A DNA stretch of 6,277 nucleotides from contig VBHW01000014.1 in the NCBI GenBank assembly GCA_005881055.1, positions 1 through 6,277 on the forward strand. The letters are read 5' to 3'. Source of the stretch: Chloroflexota bacterium. GTDB lineage: Bacteria; Chloroflexota; Limnocylindria; Limnocylindrales; CSP1-4. A program made the translations under genes and the position numbers. The notes under the pieces are model-generated. The model saw only the letters and a program-made list of their open reading frames with translations, made no database searches and was not told the origin of the DNA. Positions 1-5,662 of the stretch are shown here, one piece after another; positions within the stretch are counted from its first letter, which is position 1; each line of letters begins with the position of its first letter.

Positions 1-60
1 GTGCAGCCCCTGACCCCGCCTGCGCCGGTCGCACCTGCTCCGGTCCACACCGGGTACTGA
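1..60 (+). CDS. 3' end of an unidentified gene with Pro/Ala-rich C-terminus (partial)
   Basis: Frame 1 is open from the first base and ends at TGA 58-60. It reads VQPLTPPAPVAPAPVHTGY (19 residues). Third positions are G or C in most codons, as in the other genes here, which supports real coding sequence. The Pro/Ala/Val-rich tail looks like a flexible C-terminus or linker end, and no domain can be identified. The gene converges with the HD gene, whose stop lies 47 nt away, and a GC stem sits between them. The start and the protein's identity lie outside the window. The reading could still be a chance open frame in GC-rich DNA. Confidence 0.45.
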   Translation: MQPLTPPAPVAPAPVHTGY

Positions 61-69
61 CGACCACAT

Positions 70-90
70 CGGCCGGCGGACCGCCGGTCG
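70..90. terminator. GC-rich stem-loop between convergent genes
   Basis: Positions 70-78 pair with 82-90 (9 bp, including one G-U on the + strand reading) around a 3-nt loop. The stem lies 9 nt after the stop of the left gene and 16 nt after the minus-strand stop of the HD gene. That is where a bidirectional terminator would sit. There is no T tract on either side, so intrinsic termination is uncertain. Such stems often mark gene ends in high-GC genomes. Confidence 0.45.
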
Positions 91-106
91 CCGCCTGCCG
101 AGGCCC

Positions 107-1537
107 TCAGGCGATGCGCCGGTACCTCCGCCCGATCATCGAGAATGCCGGCAGGCGCGCCAGCGTCCGGCTGAGCGGCGCAGCAGGCTGCCCGTCCCGG
201 CCCTCGATCGCGAGGAGTGAGTCGGTCGCGGTCGCATCGGCCGGCCGTGCGTCCACGACCGCCAGGTCGATCGCGACCTTCCCCGGCTCGGCGGCGCCGA
301 GGCTCGCGATCTCCTCGGACGGCGGCTCCGTCTCGTAGCCGAGGCGGATCTCGGCCTCGGCGCGCCATCGCGGGCGACGCAGGAGGATCGATCGCCAGCC
401 GGCCGCGACATCCGGGGTGACACGACCGTCGCCGGGCAGCGGCTCCTCCGCGACCGCCTCGCCCCGAACCCACAATGCCGCCTGGTGGAGGAGCGCGTAC
501 TCGTCGAGGTCGGCGTACGCCGAGAGGGCGTCGACCGGTGACGCTGTTCCGAAGAGCGCGCGGATGCTCGGCGCGAAGACCTCCCCGAGGTCGAGGTCGA
601 TCGCCCGGACCGTCCGATGGAAGTACACCTGCTGGTACATGAACAGCCGCGCGGTCAGGAACATCTCGAGCGCGCCGACTCCCGGCTCGAAGAGCGTCAG
701 CCCCTCCGGGCCGATGAACGCGTACCGGCGGAGCCGCTCGACGTCGACCGGTCCCGTCGACACTCCGGCCAGGTACGCGTCGCGCCGGACGTAGTCCAGG
801 TTGTCGACCGTGAAGACGCCGGACAGGAGCGGCTGGAGACAGCGCACCCAGCGGGGCATCGATCGGTCCGCGAGCGCCGGCTTCGAGACGAGGAACGACA
901 CCCAGTGCGGGTCGATCGCCTCGCCGGCCGCGAAGGCGTCACGCTCCGGGATGGCGCCCGGCGCCCGCCGGAGGGCGGCGAGCATGTCGCCGAGCTCGCG
1001 CTCGATGATGAGCTGGCTCAGGTCCTCGTGGCTGAGGCGCTTGCCGCTGGCCCGCCGCTCGTCGTGCGGCGCCGGGAACGCCGTGAGGACGTGGTCGTCG
1101 AAGAAATGCGCGAAGGGACCGTGGCCGACGTCATGGAGCAGCCCGGCGACGCGCAGGGTCTCGACGACGAGTCCCTCCGACGGCACGGCCTGGCCGCTTC
1201 CCCCGCCGGTGGTGCCGTCGGCGCCCTCCGCGAGCAGCCGCGTCCGGAGCGAGGGGTACAGGTGACGCGCCCACATGCCGGCCTCGTGCATGACCCCCAG
1301 CCCATGGGTGAATCGCGAGTGCTCGGCGGTCGGGAAGACCCACCGGGCACTCTGGAGCTGCGAGATCCTCCGGAGCCGCTGGAGCCAGGCGGAGTCGAGG
1401 AGGTCCTCTTCGGCCGCTGACTCGGGCGGCAGCCCGGCTGCGGCCGACTCGGCCGCGCCCAGCCGCTTCGTGAGCTCGATGTAGCCGTGGATCGGGTCGC
1501 TGATGAGGTTGACCGCCGAGAAGGCGCTGCGGCTCAC
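107..1537 (-). CDS. HD-superfamily phosphohydrolase (SAMHD1/dGTPase-like)
   Basis: A 476-aa cytosolic metal-dependent phosphohydrolase of the COG1078-type HD family. Relatives hydrolyse dNTPs to deoxynucleosides plus triphosphate, or act on other nucleotides; the substrate here is not determined. The sequence has SDPIHGYIEL at 13-22, typical of the family N-terminus, and RISQLQSARWVFPTAEHSRF around 57-76. H78 is the first metal ligand, HDVGHGPFAH at 135-144 gives H135 and D136, and VDNLDYVRRDAYLAG at 244-258 gives D248 as the last ligand. H170 in LSHED matches the extra active-site histidine of SAMHD1-like enzymes, so the active site looks intact. A Gly-rich stretch (about 104-121) lengthens the loop before the HD motif, and the C-terminal 120 residues are less conserved. 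The GTG start at 1537-1535 is the first possible start after the in-frame TGA of the upstream CAP gene. No good Shine-Dalgarno is visible. It lies 36 nt downstream of the CAP gene, so co-transcription is likely. Family assignment is firm; dGTPase activity is not. Confidence 0.9.
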   Translation of the reverse strand: MSRSAFSAVNLISDPIHGYIELTKRLGAAESAAAGLPPESAAEEDLLDSAWLQRLRRISQLQSARWVFPTAEHSRFTHGLGVMHEAGMWARHLYPSLRTRLLAEGADGTTGGGSGQAVPSEGLVVETLRVAGLLHDVGHGPFAHFFDDHVLTAFPAPHDERRASGKRLSHEDLSQLIIERELGDMLAALRRAPGAIPERDAFAAGEAIDPHWVSFLVSKPALADRSMPRWVRCLQPLLSGVFTVDNLDYVRRDAYLAGVSTGPVDVERLRRYAFIGPEGLTLFEPGVGALEMFLTARLFMYQQVYFHRTVRAIDLDLGEVFAPSIRALFGTASPVDALSAYADLDEYALLHQAALWVRGEAVAEEPLPGDGRVTPDVAAGWRSILLRRPRWRAEAEIRLGYETEPPSEEIASLGAAEPGKVAIDLAVVDARPADATATDSLLAIEGRDGQPAAPLSRTLARLPAFSMIGRRYRRIA

Positions 1538-1573
1538 CTCGCGACCCGACCCCGGAGCGCATGGCCGTCCCGG

Positions 1574-2422
1574 TCAGGGGACCGTGATGTGCCGCTGCGT
1601 GCTGAAGGAACCGACGTTGCCGTTGCGGTCTCGCGCGCGGATCCGCACGTAGTACGTGTGATGGCGCGCTCGAGAGTAGAGCTTGATCGAGGTGCTCGTC
1701 GTCCCCCAGCGGATGACCCGCCAGGCGCCCGAGTCGACCTTGTACTCGATGTCAAAGTTGCGCAGCCCTGCCGTGTGCGTCTGGAGAAGCGGATCGTAGC
1801 CGCGCCAGCGGAACCATACCGTCGTGCCGGACCGGCCGTAGCTCGCCATCGCGGCACGTGCCGGCGTGTGGTCGCGAGACTCCGTGAAGACGATCGAGGC
1901 GTACGTGGCATGCGCCGACCAGCGATAGGCAAGCCCGATGCCGAAATAGTTGAACCGCGAGCTCATGAGCAGGGTCCAGTGCGCCGAGCTGTGCTTCCAC
2001 ATGCTGTAGAGCGACTTGGCGACGTCGTAGCCCCAGGGATAGCTGGACCAACCGATGTCCTCGCCCCAGGCATAGGAGCCGACGCCGGCGGCCGACAGCT
2101 GGGATGACAGGTTCCCTGCGGCGGTGTGGCTCAGCGTCCCGAGCGACGCGAGCGTCTCGGCGCGATCGGTCGCCACGTTGCGCAGCGGCGACCAGATCCG
2201 GAGCGGTCGGAGGCCCCGCAGGGCGCGATCGTGGTTGATCCACGTGATGAGATACCCCTCCACCGTGCGTGACGTGGGGGACGTTGGCGTGCTCGTCGAG
2301 CTGGTCGGGACGGTTCCGGATCCTGAAACCATTGCCGGCGCGATGACGGTCGCGGCGGTGACGGTCGCCAGGAACAGGCCGAGCAGGGCACGGCGAGGCA
2401 AGGGTCGAGCGCGGTCGAACAT
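1574..2422 (-). CDS. Secreted CAP (SCP/PR-1-like) domain protein with C-terminal FN3-like domain
   Basis: A 282-aa predicted exported protein. Residues 1-36 form a signal peptide: a basic n-region with RR at 10-11, then the hydrophobic stretch ALLGLFLATVTAATVIAPAM. The RR placement allows Sec or Tat export. A Thr/Ser/Pro linker (37-53) follows. Residues about 55-180 match the CAP fold: a RALRGLRPLRIWSPL helix, LSH with H99, WGEDIG with E121, and SSAHWTLLMSSRFNYFGIGLA with H148. These His/Glu residues are the usual CAP cavity ligands. Residues about 197-282 look like a fibronectin-III or similar Ig-like beta domain, ending in YYVRIRARDRNGNVGSFSTQ. Bacterial CAP proteins are secreted, and most have no known activity. 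The start at 2422 is preferred because a GGAG site lies 9 nt upstream and a signal peptide follows at once. The frame stays open to an ATG at 2554, but those 44 codons are less G/C-biased at third positions and would bury the signal peptide. The HD gene follows after 36 nt. Confidence 0.85.
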   Translation of the reverse strand: MFDRARPLPRRALLGLFLATVTAATVIAPAMVSGSGTVPTSSTSTPTSPTSRTVEGYLITWINHDRALRGLRPLRIWSPLRNVATDRAETLASLGTLSHTAAGNLSSQLSAAGVGSYAWGEDIGWSSYPWGYDVAKSLYSMWKHSSAHWTLLMSSRFNYFGIGLAYRWSAHATYASIVFTESRDHTPARAAMASYGRSGTTVWFRWRGYDPLLQTHTAGLRNFDIEYKVDSGAWRVIRWGTTSTSIKLYSRARHHTYYVRIRARDRNGNVGSFSTQRHITVP

Positions 2423-2430
2423 GCCGCTGG

Positions 2431-2435
2431 TCTCC
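2431..2435 (-). promoter_or_regulatory. Ribosome binding site of the CAP gene
   Basis: On the minus strand GGAGA lies here, with its GGAG core 9 nt before the ATG at 2422-2420. It decides the start of the CAP gene in favour of 2422 over the in-frame ATG at 2554, which has only a GGAGG about 18 nt upstream. Confidence 0.6.
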
Positions 2436-2554
2436 GTTGCCGCAGGGGGCGCCACGCTGGGGGCAGCGACGCCGAGCCTGCGCGGAGCGACCAGCCAGGA
2501 TGCGACGCGCACACGCCGCGGATGGGTCGCAGCACGAGCTGGGGTCTCGCGCAT

Positions 2555-2608
2555 GACCCGGACGACCGGTCCGCCTCCGGTGTCCGGGATCGGTGGGCGA
2601 CCCGGACG
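2555..2608. repeat. Small repeat cluster between the WYL and CAP genes
   Basis: The 10-mer GACCCGGACG occurs twice in direct orientation (2555-2564 and 2599-2608), 44 bp apart. A 7-bp inverted copy, GTCCGGG, lies between them at 2582-2588, and the palindrome GACCGGTC is at 2564-2571. The cluster is in the 267-nt gap after the WYL stop and 130-190 bp upstream of the CAP start. It could be a regulator binding site or the stem of a terminator for the WYL operon (2557-2563 pairing with 2582-2588). In GC-rich DNA such short repeats also arise by chance. Confidence 0.35.
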
Positions 2609-2689
2609 GGGCAGAGGGTACCCCGGTCGGCGGGCGTCGGTCCACCCCGACAGACCCGCCCTCGCCTCACCAGACGGAACGAACGCCTT

Positions 2690-3688
2690 TCATTTTCGAT
2701 ACAGATCCTCGGCGGCGCGGAGGGTCGCGAGCACGTCCGCGCGGAGATCAGCGGGCTCGACGACCTCGATGTCGGCTCCCCATGAAAGGATCCAGAGCCG
2801 GATCTCGATCGTGCCCGCCACCCGCGCTCGCCAGACGAGCGATCCGTCGGGTCGAGAGTCGCGCACCTCCGAGGGATGCCAGCGCGTCTCGGCCACCCGC
2901 GCGGCCACGGCCGGCGAAAAGCGGAGGACGACGTCCGTTGGCGCCTGGTCCGCGATGATGTCCCACGCGCGGGCCATCGTCGTCTCGATCGCGCCGCGTT
3001 CGGGTCGCTCGAAATGCTCGGCGGTCAGCTCGAGGTCGAGGATCCGCTCGATCTTGAACGTCCGGATCGCGCCGCGCGCCTCGTCGTGGCCGATGAGGTA
3101 GAGCGCGTGGGTCGTCGAGGACGGCTCGATGAGGTAGGGCCGGACGCGCGCCTCGCGCGGCTCGCGGCCGGGTGCATACGCCCCCGTGTCGTACCTGAGG
3201 CGGACGACGCGACGCTCCGCCCAGGCCTGCGTGAGCAGGCGTACGCGCTGGCGGAACGCCTCCGCCGGCGGTTGCCGGGCCATGACCTCGAGGGTGCTCG
3301 CGACGTGGTCGGCGAGCGCCTCCGGCATGCCCGAGCCGAGCTTCTGGAACGCTCCCATGAGGTCGGGGTCATGGGCTGTCGCATAGCGCGCCATGAGCCG
3401 AGCGGAGAGGAAGACGGCGAGACCCTCCGCGAGGGTCAACTTGAGCGGGGGCAGGAACCCCTTCTCGGTGACGCCCCACCGGCCGCCTTCCGCCCAGACC
3501 GGGACGCCCATCTCCTCGTCGATCTGGCGCAGGTCGCGGTATACCGTGCGGCGCGACATCCCGACGGCGTCCGCGATCTCCTCGGGCCGGGCGCCGGCGT
3601 CGCCGCGCTCCTCGAGGAATCGGACGATCCGATAGAAGCGGGCCGCGCGGTCGCGTTTCGCGGAGCGCCGCTCGACGGAGTCGGTCAC
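2690..3688 (-). CDS. HTH-WYL transcriptional regulator (YafY/DeoR-like)
   Basis: A 332-aa cytosolic DNA-binding regulator. Residues about 16-60 form a winged helix-turn-helix of the HTH_11 type, with recognition helix MSRRTVYRDLRQI (44-56) followed by VPVWAEGGRWGV in the wing (63-73). The WYL domain spans about 145-225. Its signature region is RVRPYLIEPSSTTHALYLIG (181-200), then RTFKIERI (209-216). The usual W-Y-L is L196-Y197-L198 here, so the Trp is replaced. The C-terminal WCX extension ends in the typical WILSWGADIEVVEPADLR (299-316) and a final helix. WYL domains are thought to bind small ligands or nucleic acid and to set DNA binding. Length and domain order are normal for this class. 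The GTG start (3688-3686) overlaps the TGA of the upstream membrane gene as GTGA, so translation is probably coupled. The frame is open far upstream of this GTG, but that part is antisense-like shadow of the membrane gene. The targets are unknown; the operon itself is a likely one (inference). Confidence 0.9.
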   Translation of the reverse strand: MTDSVERRSAKRDRAARFYRIVRFLEERGDAGARPEEIADAVGMSRRTVYRDLRQIDEEMGVPVWAEGGRWGVTEKGFLPPLKLTLAEGLAVFLSARLMARYATAHDPDLMGAFQKLGSGMPEALADHVASTLEVMARQPPAEAFRQRVRLLTQAWAERRVVRLRYDTGAYAPGREPREARVRPYLIEPSSTTHALYLIGHDEARGAIRTFKIERILDLELTAEHFERPERGAIETTMARAWDIIADQAPTDVVLRFSPAVAARVAETRWHPSEVRDSRPDGSLVWRARVAGTIEIRLWILSWGADIEVVEPADLRADVLATLRAAEDLYRK

Positions 3689-4866
3689 GACGGCCGCACG
3701 ATCGTCGCCGGCAGGCCCCGGTCGGTGGCGGTCATCGTCGCGCGGACCGTCCCCTGCAGGCCGATCTCGGGGAGCCCGCCCGCGTCGCCGTTGACGGTCG
3801 CGGTGAGCCGGCCGACCTGGCCGTCCTCGAATGCCCAGTAGTCGAGCTCGCCCCGCCAGCGATGCAGATCGACGTCGCCGACGAGCCACGTGACTTCCGG
3901 GAACGCCTGCCGGAACGTCGGTCCGTCGAGGGCGATGCGGCAGTGCCGTGCCCGCGCGCCCTCGACGAACTCGATGCCGAGGTCCTCGGCCGTGGCCCGG
4001 TATCCCTGCGTGAGGGCGACCTCGATCGCGCGTCGATCGACGGTCAGCCCGTCGATCTCGGCAGGCGCCGCCGGCGGCCATCCGCCGCGTGCGTCGAGCT
4101 GCCACGCGTCCCCGCCGATGCGCGCCGCGCCGAACCGCCCGAGCACCAGGTCCGTCGCGACGTTCGCGGTCCAGCGGATGTCGCCCCCGACGCGAGCGCC
4201 GGAGAGCTGCAGGGACCCGAACGGCCGTCCGTCGACATCGCCAGTCATCCCGAGGCTGACCTGGGCCGTGCTGCCCTCGACGATCGTCGCGTCGCAGCGC
4301 GGCGGCTCGATCCCCGGGTCGGTCGGCCCGAACCGGGACGCGACCGCCGGACGGTCGCGAAGCGCGAGCTCGTTGCCGATCGCGGCGCCGGCGAACACGG
4401 AGCCGCTCACAGCGGTGAGGCCCACCGCGAGGAGCACGGCATTGACGAGGCGCCGCCGGCGCGGGGCAGCCGGCCCGAGCATCCGCCGGATCATCCCGAG
4501 GCTCGCGAACAGGCACGTGGCCGCCAGGGCGAGGAACCACGGGTAGGCCGCCTCGAGCGACGGCAGGAGCGTCTGCGCCCCGCGGGCGACGAGCTGGCCG
4601 ATGATGCCTCCGATCGACGGCACGAGGAGGAGGCCCGCGCCGAGCCCCAGCCAGACGGTTGCCGCGAACGAGCGGTCGCCCCTGGCGGCCGGCGGCCACA
4701 TGAGGGCCGTGGCCGAGATCGCGGCCGGCAGGACTGCCGCGAGGCCGACGAGGAGATCGATCGGGCCGCCGGGCCGGTAGCCGAGCAACACGAGGGCAGC
4801 CGTAAGCGTCCATAGCACGGTCAACCCTGCAGCGATGAGGCGCAGCTCGAACGAACGGACCCGCAT
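3685..4866 (-). CDS. Five-helix membrane protein with large extracytoplasmic C-terminal domain, unknown function
   Basis: A 393-aa protein of a family I do not recognise. Five hydrophobic segments lie at about 10-30, 36-57, 68-93, 106-125 and 141-163. Arg-rich stretches before TM1, between TM2 and TM3, and between TM4 and TM5 (RRMLGPAAPRRRRL) predict N-terminus in and C-terminus out by the positive-inside rule. Residues 164-393 then form a soluble outer domain. It is rich in beta-type alternation (VSLGMTGDVDGRPFGSLQLS) and has two cysteines, C191 and C309, that could form a disulfide. The C-terminal part (about 330-385) faintly recalls lipid-binding DUF2993/LmeA-like proteins, but this is a guess. 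The ATG at 4866 is chosen because the helices start right after it and a TAGACT box lies 8 nt upstream. A GTG at 4986 with GAGG 5 nt before it would add 40 residues, but those codons have clearly lower GC at third positions. The stop overlaps the start of the WYL regulator, so the two are one operon. Confidence 0.75.
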   Translation of the reverse strand: MRVRSFELRLIAAGLTVLWTLTAALVLLGYRPGGPIDLLVGLAAVLPAAISATALMWPPAARGDRSFAATVWLGLGAGLLLVPSIGGIIGQLVARGAQTLLPSLEAAYPWFLALAATCLFASLGMIRRMLGPAAPRRRRLVNAVLLAVGLTAVSGSVFAGAAIGNELALRDRPAVASRFGPTDPGIEPPRCDATIVEGSTAQVSLGMTGDVDGRPFGSLQLSGARVGGDIRWTANVATDLVLGRFGAARIGGDAWQLDARGGWPPAAPAEIDGLTVDRRAIEVALTQGYRATAEDLGIEFVEGARARHCRIALDGPTFRQAFPEVTWLVGDVDLHRWRGELDYWAFEDGQVGRLTATVNGDAGGLPEIGLQGTVRATMTATDRGLPATIVRPS

Positions 4867-4874
4867 CCCGGGCG

Positions 4875-4880
4875 AGTCTA
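4875..4880 (-). promoter_or_regulatory. Possible -10 box for a leaderless membrane-protein/WYL transcript
   Basis: TAGACT on the minus strand fits the -10 pattern TAnnnT and ends 8 nt before the ATG at 4866. That places the transcription start at or next to the start codon, as for a leaderless mRNA. No good -35 hexamer is visible at 16-18 nt spacing (TCTCAT at 17 nt). This site supports the 4866 start over the GTG at 4986. Confidence 0.35.
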
Positions 4881-5088
4881 CCCGCGCCTCTACTGCAATG
4901 AGACGAGGAAGTCGCCGCAAGTACCGGGTGCCATGGGACCGTGGAGTCATCGCATACAGGGGGACGACGGCAGAGAGTTCGCTCACGGGGACCTCGAGAG
5001 GGGAACTCGGAACAGGGGCAGATCGAGCACCGGTGGCAGCTCGAATCGACCACCGACGGGTAGGAGAAATCGGATAGGCACGTGAGCC

Positions 5089-5475
5089 ATGGCAAGCCAG
5101 GGTCGCAGTCGCGGTACTCGGGGGCTCGGACGGTCTTCACAGGTCGATCCGTCATCGCCGGTGCTCGCGGCGGCCTCCGCGGGCGGGTCTGGCTCCAGCA
5201 CTGGCACCACGACCCGGCCGTCGACGGCGTCGAGCTCCCACGGCGTCCGGACCCGAGCGACCTACCGTCTCCTCCTCCTGCGGGGCCTGGCGCCTGACGA
5301 GGCGGCCAACCTGACGGCCTTCGTCTCGGGCATCCACGTCGGCGGGGCCGGCTGGAAGCTCCAGGAGGTCAACCGGCTGCTGTTCCTCCGGGAGCTCAAC
5401 CGATCGGGGCGCTTCGGCGAGGCGGACGGTGGCGGTGCCCCGAGTGAAACGACCGAACTGAGACCGGCGAGCTGA
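5089..5475 (+). CDS. Small protein with a conserved-looking core, unknown function
   Basis: A 128-aa protein with no signal peptide or membrane helix. Residues 1-55 are Ser/Gly/Thr/Arg-rich and probably disordered. Residues 57-111 look like a compact helical domain: YRLLLLRGLAPDEAANL, then TAFVSGIHVGG, then W89-K-L-QEVNRLLFLREL and NRSGRFG. The pattern of a leucine helix, a GL-x-P-x-EAANLTAF turn and a W-x-L-x-EVNRLLFLR helix looks like a real fold, possibly a small DNA- or protein-binding module, but I cannot name it. Codons from about residue 25 on are strongly G/C-biased; the first 24 are less so. The ATG at 5089 has no close Shine-Dalgarno (AGGAG is 22 nt away), and a GTG at 5161 is an alternative start. 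The gene diverges from the membrane protein and is followed by tandem hairpins. The opposite-strand frame here has no recognisable domain. Coding on the + strand is likely; the function is unknown. Confidence 0.65.
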   Translation: MASQGRSRGTRGLGRSSQVDPSSPVLAAASAGGSGSSTGTTTRPSTASSSHGVRTRATYRLLLLRGLAPDEAANLTAFVSGIHVGGAGWKLQEVNRLLFLRELNRSGRFGEADGGGAPSETTELRPAS

Positions 5476-5492
5476 CACCATCGGTCGGGCAG

Positions 5493-5526
5493 CGGCCCGG
5501 CCCCCGAACTCGAATATCCCGGGCCG
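5493..5526 (+). other. Inverted repeat overlapping the next hairpin
   Basis: CGGCCCGG (5493-5500) pairs perfectly with CCGGGCCG (5519-5526), with an 18-nt loop, starting 17 nt after the small gene's stop. Its 3' arm shares 5522-5526 with the 5' arm of the following hairpin, so the two stems exclude each other. That is the arrangement of attenuators, but it may also be just the first part of a terminator region. Confidence 0.45.
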
Positions 5527-5560
5527 TCGCGGCGCCCTCCCTCCTCCCGTCGCGACGGCC
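5522..5560 (+). terminator. Stem-loop with CCCTCCCTCCTCC loop
   Basis: GGCCGTCGCG (5522-5531) pairs perfectly with CGCGACGGCC (5551-5560). Three more pairs (one of them G-U) extend the stem to 13 bp around the all-pyrimidine loop at 5535-5547. AATTTCT follows the stem. It is probably a terminator of the small gene or a folded RNA element. Confidence 0.55.
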
Positions 5561-5566
5561 AATTTC

Positions 5567-5605
5567 TCCGAAGCGGCGCCTTCCTCCTCCAGGCGCCGCT
5601 TCGGA
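5567..5605 (+). terminator. Perfect 15-bp stem-loop with TCCTCCTCC loop
   Basis: TCCGAAGCGGCGCC (5567-5580) is perfectly complementary to GGCGCCGCTTCGGA (5592-5605), and T5581-A5591 adds a fifteenth pair. The 9-nt loop is TCCTCCTCC. The stem follows the previous one by 6 nt, making a tandem pair after the small gene. The tail is TTCCGG rather than a U tract. A terminator is the simplest reading. Confidence 0.65.
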
Positions 5606-5650
5606 TTCCGGCCCCATTCGGTCCTCCCCAGATGCCCCGATCCGCTCGAC

Positions 5651-5656
5651 TACCAT
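5651..5656 (+). promoter_or_regulatory. Possible -10 box of a leaderless SAM hydrolase transcript
   Basis: TACCAT fits TAnnnT and lies 6 nt before the GTG at 5663, so transcription could begin at the start codon. There is no Shine-Dalgarno in front of this GTG, which agrees with a leaderless start. No clear -35 is visible. Confidence 0.4.
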
Positions 5657-5662
5657 CCGGCC

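Noticed and set aside
617..1420. Long + strand open frame (267 aa) opposite the HD gene
   Set aside because: Its product is Arg/Glu/Pro-rich with no domain, and it lies fully antisense to a gene with intact HD motifs. Such shadow frames are expected at this GC content.
2615..2620. TACCCT as a -10 box for the CAP gene on the minus strand
   Set aside because: It would give a leader of almost 190 nt, and no -35 hexamer is recognisable at the right spacing.
2876..3841. Long + strand open frame (321 aa) opposite the WYL gene
   Set aside because: Compositionally biased and without domains; the minus strand carries clear HTH and WYL signatures.
2690..4866. Phage-defence role for the WYL gene
   Set aside because: WYL regulators occur in some defence loci, but no nuclease, methylase, retron, restriction or other defence gene is present here.
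3689..5155. Upstream extension of the WYL frame to 821 aa
   Set aside because: The extra residues are the Arg/Pro-rich shadow of the membrane-protein gene in another frame. The GTG at 3688 gives the normal size and the family N-terminus.
4983..5160. Possible tRNA or structured RNA in the divergent intergenic region (TCGAATCGA inside a CGGTGG/CCACCG inverted repeat at 5031-5055)
   Set aside because: The stem is 6 bp with a 13-nt loop, not a 5-bp T arm with a 7-nt loop. No acceptor, D or anticodon arms could be fitted on either strand. The short inverted repeat alone is expected by chance.
5476..5662. SAM riboswitch upstream of the SAM hydrolase
   Set aside because: The hairpins lack the conserved core of known SAM riboswitch classes as far as can be judged by eye, and the gene seems to start from a promoter downstream of them.
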